NCBI GenBank assembly: GCA_007258455.2
Contig: VDFB02358134.1
Location: 208,056,407 to 208,120,406, forward strand
DNA from: Sequoia sempervirens
Lineage: Eukaryota > Streptophyta > Pinopsida > Cupressales > Cupressaceae
DNA: 64,000 nt
Direction: 5' to 3'
The notes below the pieces were generated by a model. The model ran no database searches. It saw nothing but the letters and a program-made list of their open reading frames with translations, and was not told where the DNA came from. The position numbers were made by a program, and so were the translations under genes. Position 1 is the stretch's first letter. Each line of letters opens with the position of its first letter. Below are positions 10,864 to 22,839 of this stretch, in pieces.

Positions 10864-11880
10864 TGAAAATCTAACTTATATGCAAATCTAAAAATTAAGT
10901 TTCCTTAATATGGAATTACCATGATTAGATCCATCTTCTTTATGATGCCAAAAATCAACCAATATATCATACTTATTAACACTGTCTTATGTGAACTTAT
11001 AACAACAATATATAAAGAATAATATCACTATAAGATAGTAGCAATGAGGCACAAATTAAAAAATCAAGAGAATCACATTACACAAGATTTACAAGGAGAA
11101 ACCCTTTTGACAAAAAACTTTACCAAGAAGAGAGGCCAAGTATGCATTATCTCCAAATAAATGAGATTAAAATACAAACACTTGCATTCTCCTCTTTTCC
11201 TCCAACATGGTAACACATGTGAACATTTAAACAACCTCCTTATGCCTCAACCTATACTTGTTCCTATAATGAATCTCTACAATCAAATGTTCCTCATAGT
11301 TTTTACATCCAAGAGGCTAAATTTATAGACTTTTGAAGGCATCTAATGCACCAAACGTGGCACCCAAATATGAGCCTTCATTTCAAAAAGTCCCCAACCT
11401 TGGAATACCTCCTCAGAATGTGAAAGGACACTAGTTTTGGTTCTAATAATTTCCCTCCAACGTGGGCATCCAAACATGTAAGATAAACATTACATTAAAT
11501 GTAATAAATGATGGAATACCAAGAGACACTTGTTGCCTCATTCCAGTCTCCCACTTGGAGAATACCAATGGTCGCTCATTTGTCATTTTTCCTTATCTTT
11601 TATTATCCCATTCTAGGCATCCACATGTGGGTAAATAATATGTAATATTTATGTCCACAAGTCACCTTTACCACTAGTAGTGGACCCATCACCCTGTATG
11701 AATATGTCACAAACAATGGTGAAAATTAATATTATAGTATTTTCCTAATTCACCCTAAGTGCCTAGGGACACTTTCCAAGGATGTTGCAACCTTGCAATA
11801 TGACATAGAATTTACAAGGTAGATATCACCTTAATCCTAACATCCCATGGGCAAGCTAACCCTCTTGTAAAACACTAACA
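10864..11880. mobile_element. LTR-like insertion interrupting the LINE (possible solo LTR)
   Basis: LINE similarity stops at about 10862 and resumes at about 11895. Between them lies non-coding DNA beginning TGAAAATC and ending ACTAACA, that is with TG...CA ends. It holds a block around 11088-11135 (acaaggagaaacccttttga, then ttaccaagaagag) of a kind common in plant copia LTRs; a related block occurs at 63195-63245. I could not find a matching target-site duplication, and most of the endonuclease coding DNA between the two LINE pieces is missing. A clean solo-LTR insertion is therefore not proven. Confidence 0.4.
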
Positions 11881-11894
11881 CTAACTATATTTCT

Positions 11895-12020
11895 AGAGCA
11901 TAGAAGAAACATTCCCTCTCAAAAAGTTTAGTTTCTTGAAGGAAAATAATATCAGGATTATGGATCTTAATAAGTTTTTGAAAACTATTTTCACAAGGGG
12001 TGTTTTTTAAACTTGTCAAA
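11895..12020 (-). pseudogene. LINE ORF2 endonuclease fragment
   Basis: The minus strand reads NSFQKLIKIHNPDIIFLQET followed by KLFEREC, close to the N-terminal block of LINE AP-endonucleases (PDIxFLQETK), where the Glu helps bind metal. Only this block survives before the LTR-like interruption at 11880. It has the same strand and order as the RT and RNase H pieces, which supports one former LINE. Confidence 0.6.
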
Positions 12021-12699
12021 AAGGTGAGAATATAAAGTTCCAATTACCCCAAATTTTACAAGTGTTTCCCATATCATCATCACTTTTTCTCCCCACTTTA
12101 GGGACTTTTTCCATACTAGCATTTTAAACAATGTTTTGTTGGTCCCAAAAAAGATTTTTTTTTATTCTTAGTATTATCTTTAGATTCATCCTTATAACCG
12201 ATGTCTGGAATAGATCATGACATCACACAATATGTAGAATCTTCAAATGGAATACTTGTCAAAACTAGAACTACAACATTTAAACCAATTCCATGATGTC
12301 CATCTAATTTTTCCACTTGACTTAGGGAAAGAGGAATCCCTTCCCTAGTGGTGGGAATAGGGTAGAATTGGTGATATGAAAATATAATTAGCAAAATTAT
12401 TCTCAACCACAATAGGATCAAGATCCTCAAAAGTCTCTAAAATATAAAATTTGGTATTAGAGTGACAATATGGTAAGTCCTTTTTTTACGTATCCCATTC
12501 CTTCCTTTAGTATAAGACTTTAGTGGAATAAACCTATTTGATTTAGGCCCTTCTACATGAGCTAGGGCCTTCTCTTTAGCATTAGATTTAGTTGTAGATA
12601 CTTGTGGTGAGAGGTGAATATCATCTAAAATAATTGGGATATTTTTCTAAAGATGCCCAAAAATGTGAAATGGATGTCATCTAAAAGGGAGAGCCTCAT
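12021..12699. other. LINE-like spacer without clear coding
   Basis: Stop-rich A+T-rich DNA between the endonuclease-like and ORF1-like pieces. In a LINE this is where the ORF1 C-terminus and inter-ORF region would lie. I see no domain motif. Confidence 0.35.
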
Positions 12700-13120
12700 A
12701 GCCTAACAGTTGAATCCAATACAGAATTCCTAATATAATATCTATAAAATCAAATAAATAATTATTTATATCAATTTTCATATAAATACAAGAATAAAAA
12801 TACCTTTCTCTCCTAACCAAATCAAACCTCACATGCCAATGTTTAGTGATCAAACTAGCTTAATTATAAAAATAAGGTCCTCCCTCAAAATCCAAATTTC
12901 AATGTCATTCTTGAAAAAGTAACAAAGAAGAAAATATTTTATATTAACATAACCTCCATATCCCCCTCTGAATACCAAGTATGACAACCAATTCTCAATA
13001 AAAGGAAAGGTTGCTTTAGAACCCATAAATTTGTAAATTAAAGATGCTTCAACAAATAAATCACATCATTAGCAATAGCCTCATGATTAATAACTAGAAT
13101 AGCACAAGCCTCACTTTTTT
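12700..13120 (-). pseudogene. LINE ORF1-like (DUF4283-type) relic
   Basis: The minus strand at about 13040-12860 reads ALIYKFMGSKATFPFIENWL, then FLLCYFFKNDIEIWILREDL. This resembles the DUF4283 segment of plant LINE ORF1 (kFmG.rp....i..w....k..G...v......g.f.f.F....d...vl..gPW). Flanking stops and frameshifts are frequent. The call rests on pattern only. Confidence 0.45.
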
Positions 13121-13829
13121 GTAAACAACCTTTAGATCGAGGATTATTATCAACCTCTTGATTATATCTAGCTTCATGCGTACCTTACATGAAAAAATTA
13201 AGAGTATTTTCATGGCTAGAGTTGGTGGCCTCACCAGCTTCAACAACATGGTTAAGAGAAAAAAGTTAAGGGATCCCTTGGCCCCCTCCAAATCCAACCA
13301 TATGTGAAAAATTGGGCCCAAAGACCACAAGATAAGCAATAGAGAGAAATCCTATAGAAAATAAACCTAATCAATACAAACAAAACAAAACAAACAAACA
13401 AAAACATAGTCAAAAGACCAAACCTACTACCTTTCACATGTATGTAGTTGCTCCTATATGCATAGAAGGAAAAAGTAGATGCCAATATAAAAGATGCATT
13501 TCTATTCAAATCTCAATTACATTCAAATATGTTCCAATATTTTATTTTATTATGTGTCCTCATGCGGAAGAGAAATAGAGACAAGTGTCCTCTCACATAT
13601 ATGTGAGGACACCTAAATAAGAAAGATTTGGAAAAGTGTCCTCTCACACATGGGGATATGGGAATAGGGACATGTAACTTCTCACACATGTGTGAAAGTC
13701 ACATGGGCTAAATAGAGGGTTAATATATTTTGATCAAATAGATGGCCAAGATTTTGATGTGGATTTTTAGGATAAATAAGATTATATGTATGATTAAATG
13801 CATATTTTTTCAATACAAAATTCCCAACA
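13121..13829. other. Non-coding spacer with short palindromes
   Basis: No convincing gene. Three short, related motifs follow each other: gtgtcctctcacatatatgtgaggacac at 13584-13612, aagtgtcctctcacacatgg near 13634 and cttctcacacatgtgtgaaag near 13678. The first is nearly self-complementary. Confidence 0.4.
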
Positions 13830-14400
13830 TTTTATTGGAACCTTTGCTAGCTCCATTCACTTTTGGGTGTTATGAACCAATTTATTTTTTTGTTATCACG
13901 GAACTATGCAATACCTCTGAAATAGTCTTATACACAAATTATTTTCCTTAGTCACTAGTAATACTTATTGGACACCCAAGTATTATAATATTTTCATATA
14001 TAAATTTAGTAGTCGTCCTTACAGTACAATCTCTAGCAGCTTCTATCTGTACCCATTTAGTCAAGTATTATATTATTGCTTGATAAATCTTACATGTTTT
14101 TTGCGAGTTGTTCGTTTGATAGGTCTAATAAAATCAATCACCCACTTTTAAAAAGGAGCCCATGCCATAATTTGTAAAATGAATTTCATCTCTAGTGGTA
14201 GTTCATTTTGTTCTCTAGTATATGCCACATCCTCTCACATGTATTTTCATCTTCAAATAGTGCAGGCCGCCATAATCCTACTAGCATTGCCTTCTTGGTC
14301 ATAATTTCTATGGATTTGTGTCCTCGTAAGATGCCTTCATGTGCTTCCATTGGGATATTTTTCATTTCATCTTTAAGCACCAAGCTTTTCATCACTTCAT
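13830..14400 (-). pseudogene. Element A: Ty3/gypsy integrase relic
   Basis: On the minus strand 14395-14192 resembles the H2C2 zinc-binding head of gypsy integrase (EAHEGILRGH, MTKKAMLVGLWRPALFEDE). Further down come the catalytic core parts: a DYLTKWVQIEAARD-like block (about 14085-14040), GCPISITSD (about 13960) and a block ending HPKVNGAS (about 13850), corresponding to the first Asp region, the DNG region and YHPQxNG. Many stops and frameshifts are present, so it is long dead. The retroelement was on the minus strand; its RT is found at higher coordinates, split by element B. Confidence 0.72.
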
Positions 14401-14990
14401 ATTTTCCAATGATATATCATTCTTCTTCATGTACGGTAAGAATATTCATGGAAATTGCTTCATTTCTTCTTTTATATTACCTTCTAGATACTCCCTTGTT
14501 TATAATATTGCAGCTCTTCACTATGCTCTTGAAGTACTCCATTCCCTCTTAACATGATTTCATGAGGCTTTTCATTGTTAATGGACCCCATATATATATT
14601 TTTTCAATTCTAGATACATAATATATCTCTTAGTTAGCATATCCTAGTTTTTCTATATTTTAAATTTAATATCTTGAGATATTAATAATCAACAATAGAG
14701 TCTCCTTGAGTAATATGTTTATTTAGTAGAGACTTCAATTATTAATTGTTTATAATTTAAACGAATATAAATGGAGTATCAAGTAGATAATGCCTAAATT
14801 CATGCAATGCATTTACCATGGTCGAGTCTTCTCTCTCTATTGTGGTGTAGTTTTGCTCATCCTTTGATAATTTGCAACTAGGTAATGTTTTTATATGATC
14901 TTTTTTTACTTTGGGCTAGGCCAATATTGTTCTTATTATTGTACCATAGGCATCTACATGGGCATGGAAGGGTGCCTTCAATTTAGGAAA
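14401..14990. other. Degraded internal DNA of element A
   Basis: Expected position of the RNase H and connection region of element A. The sequence is too A+T-rich and stop-ridden to show motifs. Confidence 0.3.
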
Positions 14991-15566
14991 TATTAGAATT
15001 GGTGCCTTTATGCTATTTTTATTTTTGATGTGTCAAAAGTATACTAGAATTTCTCCACCCAATCAATTTATTTATGATTTTCCTTATTTAGCAATTCTTC
15101 TATAGCACAAGAAATTTCCACATAATTTCAAATAAAATTATGGTGGTATCCCATGTATCCCAAGAATGTTCTTACTTATGACTAAGCGATCACAAGTTCA
15201 ATGTTATCACTGTCTTCAAAGGATCCACCATCATCTCTTATTTGTATAAAATGTGTCTTAACAAGGTACTAGAAGGTACAACAAATGTGCATTTCTTTAA
15301 GTTCAAAGAGAGTTGGAGGCTCATAAACCTCTCCAAAATTATCTATAATACTTGTTTTTGATCTTTTAGTATCCCATAAAAATTTCAATCATATAGGGAG
15401 GCTTCTAAGAAGCTGTATACAATCCTTAAATACGTTAACCATGATCCTACTAAATATCACTAGGGAGTTTTTTGGCCAAAGTACATAATGGTAGACATAA
15501 ATGAACCCCATTACATGGAAAAGGTTGTCTTAGGTTGATCCTTCTCTTGGATCTTTGCTTGATGAT
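14991..15566 (-). pseudogene. Element A: C-terminal half of gypsy reverse transcriptase relic
   Basis: Minus-strand translation in shifting frames shows gypsy RT blocks in order: KDQPKTTFPCNGVHL beside the breakpoint, RIMVNVFKDCIQLL, LFELKEMHICCTF, and TFLGYMGYHHNFI followed by EISCAIEELLNKENH. These match the 'KTTF..eWG', 'f.d.', 'nl.KC.F' and 'LG..gYYRrFI.gya.i..pl..Ll.K' regions. The YxDD centre is not legible. The relic is cut at 15566 by element B and continues at 29970. Confidence 0.72.
15562..15566. repeat. Target-site duplication ATGAT, left side of element B
   Basis: ATGAT directly precedes the TGTTATGCC start of the left LTR and recurs at 29965-29969 after the right LTR. A 5-base duplication is normal for Ty3/gypsy integrases. 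Confidence 0.85.
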
Positions 15567-18500
15567 TGTTATGCCTTGCATAACCACCCCATTTTATTCT
15601 TGAACAAATGGGTCCCCCTTTTTCTTTTGCTTTTGTTGCCTTTGGTTATTGGCTTTGCTCTTGGGAGTTCTATTTTCTTCCTGAGTTGGTCTTCTTGATT
15701 TGTTAAATGTTGGTTTTTCCTCAGTCAGAGTTGGGTTTCTTCTTGTTAAAATTCAAGGCATAATGAACAATAGTGTATTTTATATGCTTTAAGGTCTAAT
15801 GGAGGCATTTGTTTTGCAAGATTGAATCATGCACATGATGATATTTCTCAAGGAGCTCCGTTGGAAAGCTTCCCCAGTCCAGTTTGGCATGAATTTCCTC
15901 TAAGAGAAAATTCGGCAAAACCTTGCAGTTGTCTTGCCAACTAGCAGTGCGTTCTATTCATTTGAAGCTCACTAGTCGCCGTGAGTTTTTATGTCTCGCC
16001 GAAGGGCGATTGCACTCAGCGGATTTTTTTTCTTCGGCATAAGGTCTCGTTGATGGTTGTTGGTCTCGGCGAAGGAAGCCTCGGTCGGTGAGATGTCTCA
16101 CCGACCAGAGGTAGTCTCGGCGATAATGGGGTGCCATCGGCAAGAGGTCTCACCGACAGGGCGGACTCTTGTCGAAGTGGAACAACTTCGAGTTTAGGGA
16201 GAAGGATTTACTCTCGGCGTGAGGTCTGGCCGAAAGAGAAAAGTCTCGCCAAAAGGGGATTCCCCTTTGGTATAATGTTTGAAGCTCGCTGTAAGGTCTC
16301 ACCGACATGGAGGAAGTCCCGCCAAAAAATGATGTCATTGGGGAAACAAGGTCCCGCTCTCTATGATATCCTGCTGAACGAGTAAGGTCTCGCCGAAGTG
16401 AAGTGAGCTCTCGACGAAAAGGGGAGACTTCGGTGTAATGTCTCGGTGAAGGAAGGAACTCTCACCAACATGAGGTAATCGGCGTAAGGTCTCGCTGATC
16501 CATCGGAGTCTCGGCGAAAAGGTGTTATCGCTATGGAGTCCCGGCGACCAAGTGGTGTCTCCCCGAAGTAAAATGAGGCCGCCAAAAGATAAAGCCTTTG
16601 GCATAATGTTTGGCCGAATGGAAAGTCTCATCGAAACAAGGTGAGATCGGGGAGGAAAGAAGAGATCAACATGAGGTCTCACCGATAGGGTGGACTCTTG
16701 CCAATAGGAGCTCTGAGCAAAAGATTGATGTTCGACATAAGATCTCGCCAAGAGAGATAACGTTGCCATGATGTCTTACTGATAGAAGGAGGTCCCACTG
16801 AAAGTTTTGAGCTCGACGAATGATTTTGCCTTTGGCATGAGGTCTGGCCGATTAGCATGTGTCTCGCCGAAGGGTGTGCCTTCAGTGTAACATAGTGGGC
16901 TCAAGGGGATGTCCTGTTGATGTGGGATTGTCTCACCGATAGGGAGGATATCGCTATAACTCTTGCCACCCGACAAAACGTCTCACTGACCCGATGGTGT
17001 CTCGCCGAAGGATGAGGGGCTCGACAGGACTCTTGGTTCAGTGGTTTACATTCGATGTGACCTCCTGTCGACAATGAAGAGTCTTGCCGATAGCGATAGA
17101 TTTTCCAATGGAGGAGGGGTATCAGCATGAATCTTAGCGCCTGCTATGACCTCTTTCCGACTGAGTGATGTCTTGCCGAATGCTGATGTCCTGCCAACGA
17201 AGCCGTCCAGTGATATAACCCTTGGGAGCTCGCCATGATGTCTTGCCGATGGTGATTGTCTCGGCGATCACTGTGGATATCGATATGACTTTTTTCACTC
17301 ACCATGAACTCTTGCCGACCGTCGTAGGTCATGCCAATAACTGTTGTAGAATGTAATCGCATCGGGGAGACACCAATGGTGTCTCATCGACATGTGATTT
17401 TGTGCGAATAACTTTTGACCGCTTGAGAGTCTTACGTGGAGTGTGTTCACCCAATCAGGAGAAGCTAAAAGGGTTGCCCATTGCCATTAACTGATTGACT
17501 ATCTCCTTGAAGAAGAATAACAAAATGCAACTAGTTTGGATTTGCTCTGAGAATGAGCTGATGGAACAACTTGATGAACAATGATGCAGAGATCTAGCAG
17601 GGGAGACTGAAAACTGTTTCCAGAAGACAATCAATGGGCAGAAAGGGTCTAGAGCATGAAGGAGGCCAGAAGAAGGAAGAAACCACAAGTCTCAGGGACA
17701 ACTGTGAGGTCTGTTGGAAAAAGGCAGATCGGTATTAATGGCAATGTTTTAGAGCATTCAAAGCAGCTATGCAGGGGAATTCAAAAATGGACACGAAGAC
17801 AGGAGAGTTAATGTTGTAGTAACAAAAGATCTAAAGGCTTTTGCTGAGGACAAAAATCTTTCATCAGTATGGATAGCAGGGATACACATTTAAGGTATAA
17901 CCAACTTTATTCAAAAGATCTAAGGGCCGACCCTCCTACAACCAAGCAAATATTTTCTAAACCCTAAGACAGGGGCCAATGCATTCTTTTTTGGGTACAT
18001 TCTATATATATGGCATTTTGCCTCTTTGTAAAAAGTTAGAAGCTTTAGAGAGAGAAAAATTAGTAGAAGTTTTAGAGAAGTTTTAGAATAAAAAGTGTAG
18101 GAATTTTCTAAAGGTAGAGAAGACAGAGCTGCATCCTGATTCTTTGTAATGGGAGCTTCTTTTGTCTTCTTAGTTAGGAGTTAGATTTAGTAGGAGCCAA
18201 TAATGTATCTTTCAGTTTTCTTAGTATAGATGGAAACAATTTGGAGTCATGGATTTTCTGTACACTGGTGATTGTGCTAGATTTGTAAAAGTTGCTTATC
18301 TGTTTCACTAACAGTAGAAGCAACCAGATTAAAATATACTTCAAATTGTGTTCCTGAATGGTGTTTGTCTAGAGTTAATCATTTGATTTGAGAATCTTTC
18401 AAGGATTGAAGTATTATTCTATGTTTTGTTTAAATGGTAACTTGCAATCTGTTATTTGAATTAGCACTATGAATGAAGGAGGTTGTGTGTTAATCACAAG

Positions 18501-18861
18501 TTAATTTTGTTCTGCAGTTTTAGTTAACAAATTCCTTGAAAGATAACAAGTCTAGTTAAGTTAGATGAACTATCATTCTTTTATGTTCCAAAGCTCTGAT
18601 CTATCTTTTTTCGTTTCTTTAAAAACCATGGTTAGAATAGGTTTGAATTTATGCTTGATCCTAGGACAATCCAGAAGCTCAACACCAGCAGGCCCCTTGA
18701 ACATTATAGTTCACATCAATCACTGAGTGAAATCAGCACAGTTGAGAACGAACTTCCAGGACCTTGGGAGCTAAGATATCCATGTGTTCTCTTTCTCTTT
18801 CAGGAGAAATAGAATAGCAATATTCTATTTAACTGTTGCTGTGCCATTTGGAGCATCAATA
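15567..18861 (+). repeat. Element B left (5') LTR, 3,295 bases
   Basis: Begins TGTTATGCCTTGCATAACC and ends CATCAATA; the right LTR ends CATCAACA, so the terminal CA has mutated here. A TATATATATGG box near 18004-18014 is a plausible promoter, followed by a GA-rich leader. The central 1.4 kb (15978-17420) is made of dispersed TCTCGCCGA-like microrepeats. LTR sequences agree at about 95% over the first 350 bases by eye, with an indel near 15968 where the right LTR has about 17 extra bases. Confidence 0.9.
15978..17420. repeat. Microrepeat array, consensus GGTCTCGCCGA, in left LTR
   Basis: Variants of gtctcgccgaag, gtctcaccgac, gtctcggcga and gtcttgccga recur several dozen times at irregular spacings of roughly 15-50 bases, separated by non-identical linkers. 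Most are on the plus strand; related cggcata/cggcaa motifs fall between them. The array is present again in the right LTR at 27069-28510. Long open frames on the minus strand here (rich in SARPY/SARPH) are by-products of the repeats. Confidence 0.85.
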
Positions 18862-18866
18862 GAAGT

Positions 18867-18880
18867 TGGCGCTAGAAGGA
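18867..18880 (+). other. Primer-binding site of element B
   Basis: TGGCGCTAGAAGG lies five bases after the left LTR. It starts with TGG, the complement of the tRNA 3' CCA, and is the expected priming position for minus-strand DNA. The tRNA species is not assigned. Confidence 0.65.
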
Positions 18881-18968
18881 GGGCTAAAAGGGAAAACTAG
18901 ATAAAACTGGGTTTTCCTCCCTAGAAAGGCCCCACAGAGTCCTTCGATCAGCTCAAAATCCATCACCT

Positions 18969-20566
18969 TTGATAGAACTCAGGCCCCCAACAAGACACAA
19001 GGTTCGAAAAACTAGGGCAACCATCATACTAGCCTTGTCAGCTCCGCTCACTCCACCAGGTTTTTCACCAATACCCCAGTGGATTCCTATCAACCCACCA
19101 CTGAATCCATCTCAATTGTCACTACAACTGGATCGACCTATCCACCAGTTGGCTCAACCACCACCACCCCCACCAATGGAATTATTTCAGAATAATCCCT
19201 CTCCATTGGGGACTATTCCTGGAGGTTTTCATGATATGCCTAAGAACCCTGAGAAATTCTGTCCCAAGTACATTCATGGCGAATCAAGGAGTGTTGAAGA
19301 GCACATACAAGCTTTTAAGGATGCTTGTACCAGAGCTCAGATAGCTCACCATGATGTAGTTTGTAGGTTGTTCCCTTACTCCTTAGGGGATATAGCGTAT
19401 ATTTGGTACCTTAATCTTCCTCAGTGGTCTATTCTGAGCTGGAAAAACTTGGAGAATGCTTTTATTAATCCGTTCAGAATCTACGTGGATCCTACCCTTT
19501 TGTTCCACCAATTTTCTACTATCAGGAAGGAGCCAGGTGAACCTTTTCCCTTGTTTAATACCAGGTTTCAACGAATGTATAGGAGACTGCAAGACCCCTA
19601 TTTAGTTGCTGAAAATAGTGCCATTCAAGCATACTTTAGAGTTATAGACCTTTTTATTGGCTTATTCCTACAAAGGACATATCAACTAGCCCATATTGAG
19701 TCCCTGTCTAAAGTCTATCATCTGCTATCAAGTTGCAACAATAGATTAGCTCTCAACAAGGAAGTTTGGGAGGAGGTTTTCCTCCAATAGGATATCAGAT
19801 GCATAGCCCAACCCCTCTATTTGGTACTGTCCTGGGAATGTCTCCTTCCCATTATGGACCTATGTCTGGGTTGCAGACTCAACCACCTATTCCATTCTTT
19901 GCTAATGGAACTCCTGACTTCTTCCAACAACCACAGGTTCCTCAAAGTTCCCGGGGTCATCATAACCAAATTGGAACACCAAATCATGGTGGTCAGCCAC
20001 CTGTTGCTAAAAGTGTGGAAAGTGAAAAGACAGTTCAACTCACAAACGAGGTAGAGACCCTAAAGAAGATGTTGTCTCAAGTCACGAATCGCATGGCTCA
20101 ACTTAGATTGAACCCCTCTCAAAACCAAGATAATTATCCCAATCAGAGCAATAACAATCAGGGTAATTACCAGAATCATAACAATTATAACCAAAGGGGT
20201 TACCAAGGCCAAAATTCCTCCAACCAAGGCTATCAAAATCAAAATAGAGGATATAACCAGAGGCCAAATAACAACCGACAATGGAATACAGGGCCTAACA
20301 ATGGTGGAGTTTCTCACAATTATCAAGCTAATGAGGAGAGGTCACATACTACAAATGTGGCTGACCTTAATTTTATGACCAACTATTGTAGGCTGCATGA
20401 TACTGCAACCCATTCTGAGGTAAACTACCCTGAAATGGAGAAAGTTGTCAAGATGGCACAGGCAGATGCCCAGACATTCCAAGGGAATTCAAACAAAGGA
20501 GGTGACTCAGTAGATACAACAATGCATTATGACCTCTTTGAAGAAGAGCCCTCATTCCTGATGTAG
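18969..20566 (+). pseudogene. Element B gag (capsid / nucleocapsid)
   Basis: The capsid-like frame runs 18969-19790: proline-rich head, then a retrotransposon gag core (NPEKFCPKYIHGES, EEHIQAFKDACTRA, WYLNLPQWSILSWKNLENAF, EPGEPFPLFNTRFQRMYRRL). A -1 shift at about 19770-19790 moves to the second frame (to 20566), which is Asn/Gln-rich with NQ/GYQ/NNNQG runs and a coiled-coil-like VETLKKMLSQVTNRM. Near its end YCRLHDTATHSEVNYPEM recalls a C-x3-H-x4-H-x4-C zinc-knuckle variant whose last Cys is replaced. The apparent start at 18969 is not ATG, so the true N-terminus is unclear. Whether the overlap was a programmed frameshift or is a later indel cannot be told. Confidence 0.8.
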
Positions 20567-20890
20567 AATGAGAATGAACCAGAGAAAGATATGTACAATT
20601 CCTGGGCCTTTTAGAAAAAGGGAGGACACTTCCTATGAAATTAGAATAAGGGTCCATTCACTACATCAGCACCACCTAATCACATGGTGCCTCCAAATCA
20701 AAGTGTTGATAACAACCCTCTTCCACCAAAATGCCCGCTTGACTTCCATAACAAGGTTAATTCATCTAGTGCTTTCAAAACTAGTGCAAGTTGTAACGCT
20801 GAATTTGATATTGTCTCTGAGATGTACAAACAGAAAACCTCTTTGTCATACTTCGACATCCTAAGGTGGTGCCCTGCTCAATGAGAAATA

Positions 20891-21568
20891 GTGCCGAAAT
20901 CTTTAGAACAAGCTGATAAATCAAAAGGGAAAAACAAGGTGGCACCTACTGTAGACATGAATGCAACTTTGTACAAAAGCAAGGTAGGTACCCCACCATT
21001 TCTCTTAAGTTTGAGAATTTGTGGGAAGAATCTACATAATTTTCTGCTAGATTCAGGGGCTTCAGGCAATGTTATGCCATTTTCTATATGCAAGAAATTG
21101 GGGCTGAACCCTATCCAAACAAACAAGAAGGTCATCCAACTTGATAAAACAAAGGTTAATGTAGTTGGAGAATTGAGAAACATACATGTACAAGTAGGGT
21201 CAGACCCTAGGATTCAAACCAATAGAGATGTTCAAGTGGCAGACATTCCTAAGACTTATGGTATGCTATTGAGTAGAGATTTGATGAAAGGTATAGGGGG
21301 GTATCTCTCCCTTAACTTTTCACATATGTGGCTACCATGGAGAGGAATTCCTACACAGATTAGGATTGAAAGTGAGCCCTGCCTCAAGCATGTCATCACT
21401 AAATATGATTTCCCCAATGAGGTAGCCTATTTCAAAACCGGGATAGGGGTTTACAAAATAGAAGAAATTTTAACCTTTTATGTCCTTGATCCTAAAGAAC
21501 TGCCAATACCAAAATTCCCTGATTCTGTGATTAATGAAAACAAACAAGCATTGGTCAAGAAGCTATGA
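20891..21568 (+). pseudogene. Element B aspartic protease
   Basis: Retroelement aspartyl protease that would cut the polyprotein. The active-site block is LLDSGASGNVMPFSICKKLG (about 21045-21105), with DSG present; a Y-G-M-L-L-S-R-D segment near 21260 matches the second conserved LGRDW/M-like block. The frame continues after stops at about 21566 and 21950 into the RNase H region, so protease and pol were one frame. Confidence 0.82.
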
Positions 21569-21658
21569 CAGGATCAGCTGGTCTTAGGGGAAGATATCGA
21601 TCTGCAAAGTCTTCTACTCCCTAATTGGTGCAAGGTACATTACCAAAATCATTCTAAA

Positions 21659-22530
21659 TTGACTTGCCAACCCCGCATTGAAATTTTAGATCCTATTTCC
21701 CAAGCTGAGGAAGCTAGCTTAAGTCATCCCGAGACCGTTGCAGATCACTTCTTATTTGAAGCCAAGGAAGCAATAATGTTAACCAGGGATAGGATACCTT
21801 CAAAGGAAGTTCTTTCTCAAATTGAGCCTACCCTAGATACATTTCTGAATCAACATATTGATGAAGAGCAACCCCAAGGTTTGTTTGACACCCCTGCACT
21901 CACAAATGTACCAAAACCCAAGGGGTTAACCAAAGGTGCAAGTGATTGTTAGAAGGATAGCCATAGATTAAATGGTATAACTAAGCAGGAATTGGAAAGT
22001 GTACCTAAAGAACCTACAGAGCACCCTTTCCCTATATCTGATGCACAAGATCAAGGAGCCCCACCTCTAGCTCATCCTATCCAAATGCCCACAATAACCC
22101 CCAAAGGACCAACCATAGCTTATGATCAGCTATGGACCCCCATATTTGATGGATCTAAATCCAAAATAGTTTGTGGTGTTGGGATTGAGTTAACAAGCCC
22201 GAAAGGGAAAACTTTCTTTGCTTCTTACAAGTTGCAATTTGGATGCACTAACAATGTGGCAGAATATGAAGCTCTAGCTCAGGGGCTGATGTTTGCGCAT
22301 AAGAAGGTCACTGCCTTGGTGGTCAAAGGAGATTCAGAAATAGTTGTCAAGAAAGTATGCAGCCAGTACACATGTCAGAATAGAAGGCTGGCAGCCTATT
22401 GAAATCGGGTATGGGACCTGATTGAAGATTTTGATGCTTTCGGGATTAGTTTAATCCCTAGAGAGGAGAATTAGATAGCTAATTCATTAGCGATTACTGC
22501 AAGTACCCTAGAACCCATGCAAGGCTCCAA
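21659..22530 (+). pseudogene. Element B plant-type RNase H domain located upstream of RT
   Basis: After a linker, 22130-22500 encodes an RVT_3-type RNase H: WTPIFDGSKSKIVCGVGIEL, TNNVAEYEALAQGL, VKGDSEIVVKKV and IPREEN(stop)IANSLA. The first three acidic residues of the DEDD set are present (FDG, AEYEA, GDSE). The fourth is lost: consensus ADSLA reads ANSLA, and a stop (TAG, from CAG) sits just before it. Other stops lie at about 22400, 22473 and 22658. This is in addition to the usual gypsy RNase H after RT. Placement between protease and RT differs from the common RT-RNH-aRNH order; I recall similar orders from some angiosperm elements but cannot verify that here. Confidence 0.82.
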
Positions 22531-22839
22531 GCTTAAGAAATTTTCAGTAGAATTGATTTCCACCCTTGCTGTTCTGGATAATGTCACAAACTTTCAGGTT
22601 TTTGATGATGATCGACATATCCTTGCTTTTCTAGCAAGCTCAGATGTTTTCGAAGGATAGATCATTGATGAGTCCAACAGGGATCAAGGGGATTGGAACC
22701 CTGAGGATTGTGATACAAAGGGGGTCCTCAATTTAAAAGGTAACAACATTCCCAAGGGAATGGTGGCCCTAGAAAGGATTTTTGATTTAGACCCCAGGGC
22801 TCGAGACAAGATATCAGCTGAAGATAAGGGAGGTGATTA

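Noticed and set aside
16335..16976. Long minus-strand open frames in the LTRs of element B (also at 27607-28584)
   Set aside because: They are translations of the TCTCGCCGA microrepeats (SARPY/SARPH phrases) and appear in both LTRs with different breaks.
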